Shown here: in pieces, positions 1 through 11,295 of the stretch
Layout of the letters: every line of letters starts with the position of its first letter
Numbering within the stretch: position 1 is the stretch's first letter
Assembly (NCBI GenBank): GCA_002633025.1
Contig: NMRB01000699.1
Coordinates: forward strand, 14,652 to 78,651
Direction of reading: 5' to 3'
From: Notospermus geniculatus
Taxonomy: Eukaryota > Nemertea > Pilidiophora > Heteronemertea > Lineidae
DNA length: 64,000 nt
Translations under genes and position numbers: made by a program
Notes under the pieces: model-generated
What the model saw: the letters and a program-made list of their open reading frames with translations, nothing else
What the model was told of the DNA's origin: nothing
Database searches by the model: none

Positions 1-634
1 ATCGTAACTCATCTCGTGATCTTTACCAAACTGATAAAATTTTCAGTGCATGACCTGTGCATAGGCCTACCGGTTGGCTATGCCCACAAGGCACAAGAAG
101 AAAAGGTGCAGGCCCATTGGCATCCAGGAACACCCCGTGGTGTTCGGACTCTACGCCAGTGCTTGACCCACAAGTCAACTGTGAAAACCGACGGGAGCTC
201 GGCATCTGGGCTGATCCATGGACAATTTCATTGACATCTTTTTCAGAATGAACAAGGAGTCCTAGCTTAGCTTGCAAAGTCACAATCTCGATGTAGCAAG
301 AAACATTTCCCTGAGAGGGATAGCAAGCCTTCTGATATCATTCAATGAATGATTCATTGCCTTGACTGGTCAACCTGATCATTTGATCACTCATGTATCG
401 GAGTCAACCCCTTAACCATCGGCGCTTCCTTGGGCTGCTGATTACTTCCACTGGTCTTTATTGTCCCGCATCCTGCATGTCCTGGCTGACCATTATGTCA
501 AAATTGACTGTACACCCCCGGTTTTTCCTGTATCTCTAGGCCTACTCTCCGTTAGGCGACCATAGGCGTGCTGGGGGAGGTTATGACTCCTACATGTAGG
601 GCCTTTGTCAGAAATCACTCACACCTCACCCCAC
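1..634. other. non-coding upstream flank, no gene seen
   Basis: I see no convincing exon here. The short open frames overlap on both strands and have no splice-site support or recognisable motifs. It is intergenic or far-upstream sequence of the GPCR gene. Confidence 0.4.
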
Positions 635-1356
635 CTTAAAGGGGAACTGACCACTTTGCCAACCAAACTGAGCTATCTACAGCTCAGAATGCCTTATGAT
701 ATCACTTCAGGATTCACAACAGTTTGATCTGAAAATCTCCACCCATTTCCGAAATAAACACCAAAATGTAATCTTCGAATTCAAATTTCCCGCTCAATTA
801 GTGATGTCATTCAGAGAACCATTACAATATAGTGACCATTGCAAAATGTGCTATATCTCTATCTAAGACAGCTGGAAAGAATATATTTCTAATGTGAACC
901 ATGTTGCTTTGATTGAAAATCAGTTAGTTAGCCACGTGGGGATCTTTACACTTAAAATTCAGGGGAAAATACTGAAATAATTGAAAATAGCATATTTAGA
1001 GATTTCGATATCTTGGTCAATCTCAACAGTTTATGAATAATAATATCTTTCCTGAGACAGTTAGTGTTTACTTTGGACTTTTCCTCCTAAATCAACACTT
1101 TGAGTCAGAAAGTGCGCTTGACAGGCTCTCTGGATATAGATTTGGTACATTTTACAATGGATGACAATAGAAATGGTTCTAGGTATGACATCACTAATTG
1201 AGCGGGAAATTTGAATTCTGAGAAATACATTTTTGTGTGTAGTTTGAAAACGAGCTGAGGTTTTTTCACCAAATTTTTCCCAGCCATAGAGTGGTGTCAT
1301 ACCCATTTGGAACAGCAAAAATATTCATTTATTTGAAGGGGTCAGTTCCTCTTTAA
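635..1356. repeat. TIR element about 0.72 kb upstream of the GPCR
   Basis: The left end has TTAAAGGGGAACTGACC and the right end GGTCAGTTCCTCTTTAA, inverted with one mismatch. A second inverted pair lies inside: AATTTCCCGCTCAATTAGTG near 785-805 matches, inverted, CACTAATTGAGCGGGAAATT near 1191-1210. There is no transposase frame, so this is a non-autonomous DNA element. Its right end is about 300 bp from the exon carrying the GPCR start codon, so it could overlap regulatory DNA. Confidence 0.75.
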
Positions 1357-1649
1357 CAACGTTTCCCTGCAAGCTACCAAAGAATGAACTTTTTCACTAA
1401 CCACAGCACTGCTGTCCCCGAAGGTTGGGAATCATGAACATTGTTTTTTTTCTCTGAAACTTGAAACTACTCTCATCCCGACCAGCCATCCACCCACCCA
1501 CGCAATGCCAACGGGCTTCTTGTCTTTTCACGTTTTAAATCTAATGTCCTTTTTTTCATTGTAGGCTTTGTTGAAGAAAACGCCTCCAGATCCCATTAAC
1601 GATAAAACCGTATGTCATCCTCACGTGTGATAACTGGACTTTTTATCTT

Positions 1650-1661
1650 TTCTACTTTCAG
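1650..1661 (+). other. putative splice acceptor before the GPCR exon
   Basis: A pyrimidine-rich run (CTTTTCTACTTTCAG) ends at 1661, 49 bases before the first ATG of the receptor. This suggests that the coding exon is preceded by an intron in the 5' UTR. No upstream UTR exon could be identified. Confidence 0.45.
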
Positions 1662-1710
1662 ATTATATCACCATCTCGAATAGCTCGACCGCTGTGATAG
1701 ACTCGCCGTC

Positions 1711-3219
1711 ATGAACGCAACTACATCACCGAGCACGGGGGATGGGTACAAGTTGCTGGGCACTCCACCCTCCACCTCCCCACCTTATATCCCCTCAACA
1801 GACGACATATTCAATTTCTCAGTGGATGCCAACTTCTCAAATTTCACGAATACCACTGATGAACCAGAGGGTCCGTACTATACGGTGTGGCAACAAGGCA
1901 TAATAGGCATCATACTGGTTTTGCTTATGATTGGAACTATAATAGGTAACACGCTGGTCATCCTGGCGGTAGCCCTCGTGAAAAAACTACGCACGCCATC
2001 CAACATTCTTATAGTTTCCCTAGCCGTGTCGGATTTATCTGTCGCCGTTTTTGACATGCCTCTTGCTGCCATGCTCGAACTGACTCGATACTGGACCTTG
2101 GGGGAGACAGTCTGTGATCTATTTACATCCCTCGACGTCTTGTTGTGTACAGCGTCCATTCTGAACCTGTGCATGATAAGTATAGATCGTTATTTCGTCA
2201 TCACTAGACCATTCACCTACATGGTTAAACGGACCCCCAAACTTATGGCGCTGATGATCACGGTGGCCTGGGTGTCCTCTGCTTTGATAAGCATTCCGCC
2301 GCTCATTGGTTGGAAACAGGAACACAAAAAAGGACAATGTAGTGTCAGCCAGGAACTTGGATACCAAATCTATGCAACGATTTGTGCCTTTTATTGCCCT
2401 TTAACTGTGATGATCGTTGTGTACGGTAGAATTTTTCTAATCTCAAACAGATTATCAAAGAGTGATGCCAGTTCTCACCGTGCTGGTCGAGCGGCTGAAC
2501 GCTCTGGCGGTGGATCCGGCGGACCGGGCAACTGGCACGTCCCACCACCATCCGCTTTGAAGCGAGATAGCAACGAAGAAAATCACAATTTTCCCAATGG
2601 GTCGGCAAAAAGATGCTCGAAGGATTCACAAGACGATAGCAAACGAGAGATGCTACCCAAAAGGAATGTTAAGACCAAATTTAATTTGAAAAAGTTGGGG
2701 CACCGCGGTGGTCATAGAAACAGCAATAACAAAGGCGGCGAATCGAAGGCGACGAGAACACTAGGCGTGATCATGGGCGGGTTTACTGCGTGCTGGCTTC
2801 CATTTTTTATAGTTGCTCTTATGAAACCATTCAACATTTTCCCGCCTCCTTGGTTAGATTCGTTCTTTCTTTGGCTTGGGTTTTTCAATTCCTTCCTCAA
2901 CCCTATAATCTACGCGAAATTCAACCGGGATTTCCGAAAACCATTCAAGGAGATTCTGTTATTCCGATGCCGCGGCCTGAACCGGAAGGTACGATCAGAC
3001 AGTTACGTGGACCAATACGGCGGTCCTTTACCGCTCAGAGACAGTATCCGAAGGGAGAGCAATTCCAGGCGGGAAAGTTTCTTGAATCCGCCCTCCCGAC
3101 GAGAGAGTTACCGTCCCGCACCGCCAGCAGAAAGTGTAGTGCGCTGCAATGTCCAAGGCGAAACCACCGTGCGATTAGGCAATGGAGCACCCCTCGCTGA
3201 TGGCGAAGCAACATTATAG
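1711..3219 (+). CDS. 5-HT7-like serotonin/biogenic amine receptor (class A GPCR)
   Basis: This is a single uninterrupted 502-codon frame for a rhodopsin-family plasma-membrane receptor. The extracellular N-terminus has five N-glycosylation sequons (N2, N35, N41, N44, N47). Visible motifs are GN in TM1 (N80), LAVSD in TM2 (D108), C135 and C210 as the disulfide pair, and D142 in TM3, the residue that binds the ligand amine. Others are DRY at 159-161, W187 in TM4, P230 in TM5, CWLPFF at 361-366 and NPIIY at 397-401. The stretch from TM3 to TM5 (CTASILNLCMISIDRY, SQELGYQIYATICAFY) most resembles 5-HT7 and 5-HT1/octopamine-type receptors, with SQ-GY-IY as in 5-HT7. The third intracellular loop is long (about 243-346), basic and Gly/Ser-rich, and the C-tail is Arg/Ser-rich with RRES repeats. 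The family assignment is strong. The exact ligand and Gs or Gi coupling are inferred. Confidence 0.93.
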   Translation: MNATTSPSTGDGYKLLGTPPSTSPPYIPSTDDIFNFSVDANFSNFTNTTDEPEGPYYTVWQQGIIGIILVLLMIGTIIGNTLVILAVALVKKLRTPSNILIVSLAVSDLSVAVFDMPLAAMLELTRYWTLGETVCDLFTSLDVLLCTASILNLCMISIDRYFVITRPFTYMVKRTPKLMALMITVAWVSSALISIPPLIGWKQEHKKGQCSVSQELGYQIYATICAFYCPLTVMIVVYGRIFLISNRLSKSDASSHRAGRAAERSGGGSGGPGNWHVPPPSALKRDSNEENHNFPNGSAKRCSKDSQDDSKREMLPKRNVKTKFNLKKLGHRGGHRNSNNKGGESKATRTLGVIMGGFTACWLPFFIVALMKPFNIFPPPWLDSFFLWLGFFNSFLNPIIYAKFNRDFRKPFKEILLFRCRGLNRKVRSDSYVDQYGGPLPLRDSIRRESNSRRESFLNPPSRRESYRPAPPAESVVRCNVQGETTVRLGNGAPLADGEATL

Positions 3220-3960
3220 CATTCAAATGCGTTTTAATCATTGACATCGTCACTGTGTGATAATGGACCAAGCCTGCCCCGGGTTTAAAGCTCGATCGCT
3301 TCGGGGTTGCCAATGCCCAGTGTCAAAAAGGCATATACCGGTACCCCGTCGAAAGCAGTCCTGAGACTACCGGCTGAGTTGAACGTACAAAGATTTCCGA
3401 AGTAAGATGTTGTTGCTTCCCGAGCTGTAAGTCCAATGCATTCTTTTCATCCAGCAAATGCAGCGATGCTTAATGGTTCGCTACTGGAATCGTTCGGAAA
3501 ACATGTTTTGAGATTGATATTTTGAAGCGATATGCTTGTTATGATGCACATTGTGCTTAGGTGTTGGGCATTGCGTGAAACGATAAGGGATACTTTCGAT
3601 TTTCGAATCGGAAAGCGGAGGACTTAGGAATATTCTGTCTGTGGCGCATAGCGATATTATGTCGTGGCGGAAGCATGCTACTGAATGGCAGCACGGAGTC
3701 GACATTTTGCTCAAATGTCCCGAGGAAGAATTATGTATTCTAATGTGCAAGATATGGATTAAAAGTCAGAAAGGGAAACACGGAATTGTTTATTGATAAG
3801 ATATTAAATAGTGATGATATCCATGAAAACATCGGACGAATTTAGTGCTTAAGGAGTTGAATGTAGTGTGTACGTAGGCCCTATTGAGATAGTTAGACGT
3901 GTGCCGATTTCTGGATATCTTGGAGCCATTGGAGTTAATAAACATTTCGTGGGGTTTGGA
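3220..3960 (+). other. putative GPCR 3' UTR with polyadenylation signal
   Basis: After the TAG stop the sequence carries no supported exon. The first AATAAA hexamer I find on the + strand is at 3937-3942 (GTTAATAAACATTT), giving a plausible UTR of about 0.74 kb. The transcript end is not shown directly, and later AT-rich sequence near 5200 could provide alternative ends. Confidence 0.35.
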
Positions 3961-5691
3961 TGCGATTCTTGGATGGAATTTGCTGGATTACATGTAGGTG
4001 CCATTTGGCCCACAAAACAGTTCGTTCTCATCATATGCACATATGCATAAGCTACAGGATAAGGGATGCACACAGTAAGCGACATAATGATGGATATATT
4101 GATGCAAAGACCTGCTGCAAGGCGTTGTCGATACTGGGTATTGTAAATATGCGACAATGTTGCTTTGGATAAACAATCTTGTCGAGTTGCCAAAAACCTT
4201 GTAATACCGGTATTAGGATGTACAGTTCATGCTGTTGGGACGTTGAAGTGATTATGCGTTGTAGCGTAGTTATAATCAAGTGGTCCCCTCACAAAAACGG
4301 ATACCGGTGGGACGATCACTTAACTGTTAACGCCAAAGTAAAGGCACCGTATTTGTCAAACCCCAATGTTTGTGAATTTGTATAGATGGGTTTTGTACAT
4401 TTAATGTTTGGGGCGCTATGTGATGCTCCATTTTGGAATATCCCAACAGGCAGTGGTGTGTATTCGGTGCTATGTCCTTGCATTCAGCCGCATCCTAGAT
4501 AGTAAGAATGTACATGTACGTTTTTTTTTAAAATGTGGATATAGTCTGACCTTTTTTTATATGACCCAATCGCTAAAGCACGAATCAGTATCTACGACAT
4601 ATCTGTTTTAGACCCTTTTTTCAACAAATATCTGTCCGAGCTCATTAAGTATTCCGGTTTCAATGAAAGTTGGTGCGTCCCTTGCTAAGGTCAGACTATA
4701 CCCCTTTACCGTTCGCTGTGGCGAGGGCGGTACACATCCCGCCTGACCCGTGATCGTCTTGATCCAGTTTCTTGTACCTACTTTTTTGTGTGTATGATTG
4801 TAGTGATGTCTTACTTACAAATTAGAGGCTCTCGTTTACTTACAATCGGTGCCGCCTGTATATAGGGTACTAATTTACAGAGCGACATCGTTTGGGAAAT
4901 ATTTTATTCCTACATGTCACTCGCCTGATGTAGGGGTTCAAGTCTGTGTATTTGTATATACATTACCTATGTGGGAACCACTGTAGATAACGAAAACTCC
5001 AATTTAGGAGACTGTTTATGTACTAATTTTATGTAAAGATGTACATATAGTTGTATAAATGTAGATAAAGTGTGGAACTACGGTAGCTCAGGCACTTGGC
5101 ACGGTATTATAAGTTATAAACTAAGATGGTGATATTTTAATCAAATATTAAGAAATGTAAGACAGATCATGAAAGTAGGTCTATAAAGGCACATACGTGG
5201 TATCTTTATTTTATTTATTTATTTTTTATTATTTTTTATTGTGGCAATAAGAGTCAACAATCATGTTCAATCACCAAGTAAACCAGTGTTACCACCCTCG
5301 CTCAAAATGGGACCACGCTATAATAAGAGTGTTATCATCCGGTTTGTTGGGTCCTCTGTGATAGAGATTTCAACTGCTAGTTCTGAAAAAAGTATGGGCT
5401 TGAATGAGCCTTTACCACTTCATATTCGTGGATAGTCAAGGCTATTATGTTGTGGACCCTCTCCTGCGAATAGCTCATCAGTATGAACGTGTACATGTAC
5501 ATGTACGTAGGCGCTGTTCGGTACTCCGGCGAGTTTTTTCGCGTGGCTTGTCTCTCTTTGGGCAATTCACCATTGATGGCGTGGCACAAACGACTACCTG
5601 ATGTTTTCTTCGGCAGCGTTGCGCGCAGAGAACTCGCGTGAGAAAGCTCTCGCGTGGAGGACGCCTTGCCATAAGTTACCGACTGCAGTCG
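3961..5691. other. non-coding stretch, AT-rich in part
   Basis: No exon is supported. The sequence includes a low-complexity TTTATTTATTTATTTTTTATT block at about 5206-5240, simple CATGTACATG runs and an otherwise unremarkable composition. Confidence 0.4.
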
Positions 5692-6255
5692 CAAACGAAT
5701 CGTAAAGTCGCCGTAAAGCCGGTGGATCACACGCATGACGTTAGCATAAAATCGAGTGGATGAGTTAATCTCCCAACCCAGACGCTATGTAGCGCTCGCT
5801 CACTCCACACAACGTTTTCCCATTTATGGCCACCAGGAGCCGCCACATGCCCAACGCTTTGTAACCCCTAAGGTACGAAACAGCTCACCAAATGACCCGT
5901 CCTAAGGAGAGTGACTTCGGTGTATATCTATGTGGGATGATTTCCGTGGAGGTACCCCGTGCTGTTTTTCAAACGAATCGTAAAGTCGCCGTAAAGCCGG
6001 TGGATCACACGCATGAAGTTAGCATAAAATCGAGTGGATGAGTTAATCTCCCAACCCAGACGCTATGTAGCGCTCGCTCACTCCACACAACATTTTCCCA
6101 TTTATGGTCACCAGGAGCCGCCGCATGCCCAACGCTTTGTAACCCCTGAAGAGGTACGAAACAGCTCACCAAATAATGACCCGTCCTAAGGAGAGTGACT
6201 TAGGTGTACATGTATCTATGTGGGATGATTTCCGTGGAGGTACCCCGTGCTGTTT
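5692..6255. repeat. tandem duplication, about 278-bp unit, two copies
   Basis: CAAACGAATCGTAAAGTCGC begins at 5692 and again at 5970. The whole following block, including CTCCCAACCCAGACGC and GGTACCCCGTGCTGTTT, is repeated almost exactly. A few single-base changes and small indels (for example an added GA near 6150 and an added TA near 6174) separate the copies. No open frame survives across the unit. Confidence 0.9.
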
Positions 6256-6789
6256 GACGGTATTAACCGTTTAGTAACTTCATGTGCACGTAGATGTACA
6301 TACACTAGCCCCCCCCCCGCCCCCCGCAGTGTACAGTAAAGCTACGGCCACATTTTCCCGTCATCTGAACAAACCTGTAACACGGATCTTGCCAGCAGTC
6401 TACGAAAGACCTTTATTGGCGTTATCTCGTGGAAGAGTCCTTAATTTTCTGCAATCAAACATCAGTCTGATGAATATTTAACTGGCTGTAATGCTGTTAC
6501 CTCAGGCTGATGACACAAGCTAGCCTGGTCGTCAGCATGGCGACTTCGAATCCGGTACACTGAAAGTATCCATGCATAATATCCCATTTAATAGTGATGA
6601 TATCGATTGAGTTTTGTTATTTTAAACTTGTTATTGATTTTTAGTACTTCGACTATTGTGCCTGCATCGTGTTTTATCCCATCAAAAGCCAAGTCTGCTA
6701 GTTTAGCCTCACGGCATTGAGACTCATCTTCCCAAAACCTGATATTCTGGATAAATGGATATGGTTGTGCGGGAATTAACCATTTTTTT
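6256..6789. other. non-coding stretch, nothing recognised
   Basis: This contains a C-rich run near 6309-6327 and no supported exon or clear repeat boundary. Confidence 0.35.
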
Positions 6790-7345
6790 CACTCACCCAC
6801 GCTAACTTTTTGGTTCTGAAGGCCAATATTGTCGTCGTCATCATGCCATTTTCTTTAAAACATGACGGTGTTGTTGGAGGAGACGCTCTCCGCCGTACTG
6901 TCCCGTACGAAATTTACCCCAAACGTGCGCCCCGATATACAGTAGAAAAAGTGTGCCGCCTTTAAAGGCCCGTTTATACAGAGCGCGACCGCGACTGCGA
7001 CCGCGACCGCGGCACCGACCGCGGCAGCCGCTGTGTATAAACGAAAACGCCGTGGTCGCCTGGAAATATGCCAGGACCNCCAGATTGCTCATAACTGATA
7101 TGTACCTCCCTCTGTCATTAGACTATTATGTCCAACCCAGTGAGCACATGGTCCATGGACCATTTCATTTCACTCACCCGCGCTTACTTTTTGGTTCTGA
7201 AGGCCAATATTGTCGTCGTCATCATGCCATTTTTTAAAACATGGTGTTGTTGGAGGAGACGCTGTCCGCCGTACTGTCCCGTACGAAATTTACCCCAAAC
7301 GTGCGGCCCGATGTACAGCAGAAGCAGAAAAAGTGTGCCGCCTTA
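6790..7345. repeat. direct repeat pair (about 175 bp each, offset about 381 bp)
   Basis: CACTCACCC..TTTTTGGTTCTGAAGGCC starts at 6790 and again at 7171. Similarity continues through the TACCCCAAACGTGC motif to the GTGTGCCGCC motif (ends near 6962 and 7345). Between the copies lies a GC-rich palindromic insert (6971-7043) and an assembly N at 7079. Confidence 0.85.
6971..7043. repeat. small GC-rich palindromic element
   Basis: CGTTTATACAGAGCG at the left is matched, inverted, by CGCTGTGTATAAACG at the right with one mismatch. The interior is a GACCGCGACTGCGACCGCG repeat. It interrupts the boundary of the first direct-repeat copy, so it is probably a short TIR element. Confidence 0.65.
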
Positions 7346-8984
7346 TGGCCCCGGCTTATGGCGCGTTGAGCGCACACCGCGGTACTTTCCCGCCATTGTG
7401 GTGTAAGAACGGTTTCTTGCCCCTTGCCTGACTGGCGTGATACCCCATAACGAGTACTGATTCTCGCAGTATTTTGCAGAGATGTTCGATTCATGGCTCC
7501 CAGCATTGATCTTATTATAACTGCCTAGATATTGATTGGGAGCTGGCAGGGAAAGATTACGAATCAATGCGGAATGGGAAGGATAGTGGGCTGGTGCCCA
7601 TTTGAATAATTGCTGCTTTCGTCGTCATTTCATGTGCATATCCATACATGTATGCGCAGTGTTTTCTACATGTATGTAGAAAACACAGTGTAGAAAACAC
7701 TGTGCTGTATAGGCCTAGGCCTATTTTAGGTACCGGTAGCGTTTTGCGTCCTGGGACCAACGTTCAAAACTTAAGAGAGCCGTACCTTCGTATCTAAAGC
7801 TGCTTTACACACGACGGATCGCCGCCATCTTGGATACATTAGTGCTACATCAGCACGGACTCTCAAACACGTTGACTGCCAGCTGCGAGCATACTCGTAG
7901 TCACAGATGTCCTCCCCATTGCCAGCTACGAGTATACTCGTAGTAGGGCTAATGCATTTTCTATTAATGTTGATAAGCTTGGCAATGACGAAGAGCCTTC
8001 CAATGATCATACTGGCAGTGGGGATTGACCACATGTATGGGAACACGATAGAGGGGGTACAGCTACGACTCGTAGTTGGCAATATGAAATAACTTAAAAT
8101 ACATGTAGGCCTGGTAGTCATGGCAATGGCGGATAAAATGATATTTTAGCCACGGCAGTCAACGTGGTAATCACTATGACAATCAAAGTACATAAGTTGG
8201 CGATAGGCGACAATAAAAATCCACGTTTTGCCTCGTATGGCATGGGGGGTCAGCGCCACTCGTCACCTCTTGTGTGATCGTCTGGGGTAGGCTTTAGAGT
8301 TGACCCAACAATATTCAGGTGACCCTTCGCCCACTCAAATAATATTGGAGAACATTGTGCTAAGTCGATCTGTGGCTCGCAGATATTGGAAATGGCTGTT
8401 AATTACCAAACCTACATGTACATCCTCCTCGTTTGTTGTCAATTTCACGGTACTGACAGGTTCCAATAAGCCACCTACAGTCATTGTTGTCACTCGATGA
8501 GAGCGACAGCCATGACAGGCAATATCAAACCCTCCCGGCCTGCCTCTGAAACGCACTTGTCCAAGGGCGAAACATTCGGGGACGTGGCGCTGAGATGGCT
8601 TCAGCCTCTCCAATAGTGTGTGTCGTCTCATCTGGTGGAGACGTTCGTCGTGCTTGGAATGAAGAGATGCTACGCAAGCCTTTGTCGCTAATGGCGTAAA
8701 CATTAGTCATTCACTTAAGACGTGCGTCGGGATGAAATCAGAGCGGAGATGATGTCTTGTCTCTCGTTGTGAGGATCAGCTTAGTTGGTGGTAGGCTGAA
8801 GCATTCTCTTGTCAGAATCGCTTTCTGCTTTGATTTGAAGGCGTAGAGAAAGGAAAAAAAACCTTAATCGATGTTGTATCGGGAAACAGATGTTTTGGTA
8901 GAAAGGGGAGTTGAAACCGGTGTAGAACAGAAAGTGTGCTGATTTAAAGAAGAAAATGTACACGAATGACTCATTACACTAGGC
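7346..8984. other. non-coding stretch with small hairpins
   Basis: No exon is supported. A small hairpin with TGTTTTCTACATG and its inverse sits at about 7661-7705. Palindromic TACGAGTATACTCGTA-type motifs occur near 7890-7945 and 8060-8080. Confidence 0.4.
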
Positions 8985-9080
8985 AGCTCAGTGTGGTCAC
9001 TTTACAGGGGCGGATCCAGGATTTGGGGAAAGAGCTCAGTGTGGTCACTTTACAGGGGCGGATCCAGGATTTTGGGAAAG
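8985..9080. repeat. 48-bp tandem duplication containing a GGGGCGGATCCAGGAT motif
   Basis: AGCTCAGTGTGGTCACTTTA starts at 8985 and again at 9033, with almost the same 48 bases repeated. The internal ACAGGGGCGGATCCAGGAT resembles the end of the TIR element at 36229-36488. The flanking AGTGTGGTCACTT is shared with 34,300-34,320. Confidence 0.85.
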
Positions 9081-9229
9081 AGGGGGCGTACTGTGCTAGA
9101 AACATTGAAATCTGCGGTGAATTTCAATGATTTGCTCCAAATTTCAGAATTTCACGCGCCTGCCTTATCACAGGTGCATGGCGCTAACAACTGACAACCA
9201 ATGGGTTTGGGCTCAAAAGTTGATAGTGT

Positions 9230-9335
9230 ACATGTATTTCACTTCCAGCAATACGTGTCAGAGTTAGATTCTCATGCCAACGGTCCGGTGCAATGAGCAC
9301 ATCAAAGTGCCCATGAGGACGCTGCCTGTAGTGTC
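9230..9335. repeat. dispersed repeat fragment shared with the 34.3-kb element
   Basis: The segment with GTCAGAGTTAGATTCT, GCCAACGGTCCGGTG and GAGGACGCTGCCTGTAG matches the interior of the TIR element at 34258-34712, where the same words occur in the same order at about 34398-34470. It looks like a truncated relative. Confidence 0.7.
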
Positions 9336-9579
9336 AGGTTTTCACCCATGACCAAGACTATTCTTTTCCGAACTATGGTTGAACGAATGACGTCATATCA
9401 GTCACAGTCTCCGGAAATTGGAGAAACATCTTGAGGTTCGTAACGATACTTGATGACCATGGAACATCGTAAATGGGATAGGCGATTTAGTGCTCTTCCT
9501 GGAGTAACGTACCCTTCTCTGTGGCAACCTGGTGTTTTAAATGCAGTCTCTTTCTGTACGTCAGCTCAATGACATTAGT

Positions 9580-9921
9580 GAGGTTTCGCAAATTTGACGA
9601 AACACGAAGTACGAAATACGAAATTGGGCTTCATTTCCATGACGTAATGTATTTCAGGAGATGGTTTACCACAAATTTCTGCCAGAGCGTCTTTTAGCGT
9701 ATGACTTTAGACTGATAGAGTTACTGTGTATACTAAACTTTGAAATTTAAAAATTCAAGATGCACCATGACTCTCTCGGTCTTACAGGATATGCTAAAAG
9801 ACGCACTGGCAGCAGGGACATTTGTGGTACCAACCATCTCCTGAAATACATTACGTCATGGAAATGAAGTCCAATTTGAATCGTATTTCGTACTTCGTTT
9901 TTCGTCAGATTTGCGAAACCG
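9580..9921. repeat. MITE with long TIRs (GAGGTTTCGCAAA family), copy 1
   Basis: The left end runs GAGGTTTCGCAAATTTGACG followed by a TACGAAATACGAAATT motif. The right end holds the inverse (CGTATTTCGTACTTCG, CAGATTTGCGAAACC). A second family member is at 43700-44097. There is no coding capacity. Confidence 0.85.
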
Positions 9922-10738
9922 ACCTATTCCCAGCAGCTGACCAATTTCGAACAACGAAGAGAATCTGCAAAATTTTTCGTTTGGCAGATGCTGAGGACAG
10001 ATACCGGTAGTTTATTTGTTCAAATAAAGCAGTTTGTAGATAAAAATATTGATTTTTTACAACATTCTCTCAAACTGACACGAATTTTTTATCTTCATCT
10101 CGATAGAATTTTTCACCCAAAAATTACATTATCTATCACTGCTGATCTTGTTCGAACCAAACATCTGTGCCTGCATGTATAATTACATGTACATGTATTT
10201 ATGTTTCCTGATGGACAGCTGCATTGTCTTGTCACGTATAATATACACCAATCGATTTATCATATCATTGACAAGGCCTCAATCAATGTTTTCAAAATCA
10301 GTCTTCTGGAGCGTGTGACACGCTAAATCATCTGTATGACGAAGCGTTTCATTCAAATTGTGCGATTTGTAACGATTCGTTTTCGATTGATTCTAAAGTC
10401 ACCTGCCTACTTTGAATTGTTAGAAAAAGTCGAACGAAATCGGTGTTATCATTGGCTGACGTTCTCAGAGCTACAGTACATCTTTTTTTAGTATCTGTTC
10501 GATCCTCGGAACCCAACAAGCCGGATGTCCCTAGAAATCAACATGAATCTATACCAGAACTTGATCGTACGAAAGCAATACACTGCGTAGCCGACGTGGT
10601 ATTTGTCATGTCGCTTCAGCAAGGCCTCGCCTGTCGTTTTCTGCCGATTTATACGCACACTATATTATATCGAAGGCCCTGCTGTTCTAATCTGGATGCC
10701 CCTCCTTCACAGCCATCCCTGAGAGTACCAGGGTTTCT
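9922..10738. other. non-coding stretch, no gene seen
   Basis: No exon is supported. The longest open frame here (10443-10949) runs straight through the palindrome that follows and is considered accidental. Confidence 0.4.
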
Positions 10739-10891
10739 TAAGCGGGTGATCCACTGTTGCGATTTTGGCTTGAGACGGGGTTGCGTTCCCTTGCGATTAC
10801 CTTATAAGGACTTCCGATTGCCATATAAGGTAACCGCAATTGAGCGCAACCCCGTCTCAAGCCAAAATCGCAACAGTGGATCACCCGCTTA
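10739..10891. repeat. 153-bp palindromic MITE with perfect 45-bp arms
   Basis: TAAGCGGGTGATCCACTGTT at the left and its exact inverse at the right end. The inverted match continues for about 45 bases per arm (10741-10785 with 10846-10890), and the interior is also partly symmetrical (CCTTATAAGG). The perfect arms suggest a young or gene-converted element. Confidence 0.92.
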
Positions 10892-10915
10892 CATGCTCGC
10901 TCCTTGGGACACCGT

Positions 10916-11295
10916 GGGCCGGTTTCACAAAGGGTGTGACTTAAGCTAGGAATCCACTGCTGATTTTCTGCGTTGCGACTTGCTTTGCAACTTGCTACAT
11001 GTACCTGCGATTGAATACGATCGCAAGGAACTGATTTTTTACCTGTCGCCGACCGATTGCCGACTGAAATTGACCACATCTTCGCCATTGGTGGAAATCA
11101 CGTCTAGCGCGTCCACCACGGCGATCGAGTACCCAGTTGCAAAGCAAGTCGCAACGCAAAGTCAGCTTGAAAATCAATGGTGGATTCCTAGCTTCAGACG
11201 CGTGTAACTTCGTCAAATGTATGGTGGAAGTGCGTGCATTTAGTGAAGTTACACGCGTCTATTAAGTCTTAAACACCCTTTGTGAAATCGGCCCA
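10916..11295. repeat. host TIR element interrupted by another MITE
   Basis: The outer ends GGGCCGGTTTCACAAAGGGT and CACCCTTTGTGAAATCGGCC are inverted relatives with one mismatch. An inner pair, GACGCGTGTAACTTC and GAAGTTACACGCGTC, lies at 11197-11262. The inner element 10943-11194 splits the left part. Confidence 0.8.
10943..11194. repeat. inner MITE nested in the 10.9-11.3 kb element
   Basis: AAGCTAGGAATCCACTG at the left is inverted as TGGTGGATTCCTAGCTT at the right. A sub-terminal pair GCGTTGCGACTTGCTTTGC and GCAAAGCAAGTCGCAACGC is perfectly inverted. It sits entirely between the arms of the outer element, so it inserted later. Confidence 0.85.

Noticed and set aside
10443-10949. 168-codon open frame on + strand
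   Set aside because: It passes through both arms of the perfect palindrome at 10739-10891 and has no domain or splice support.
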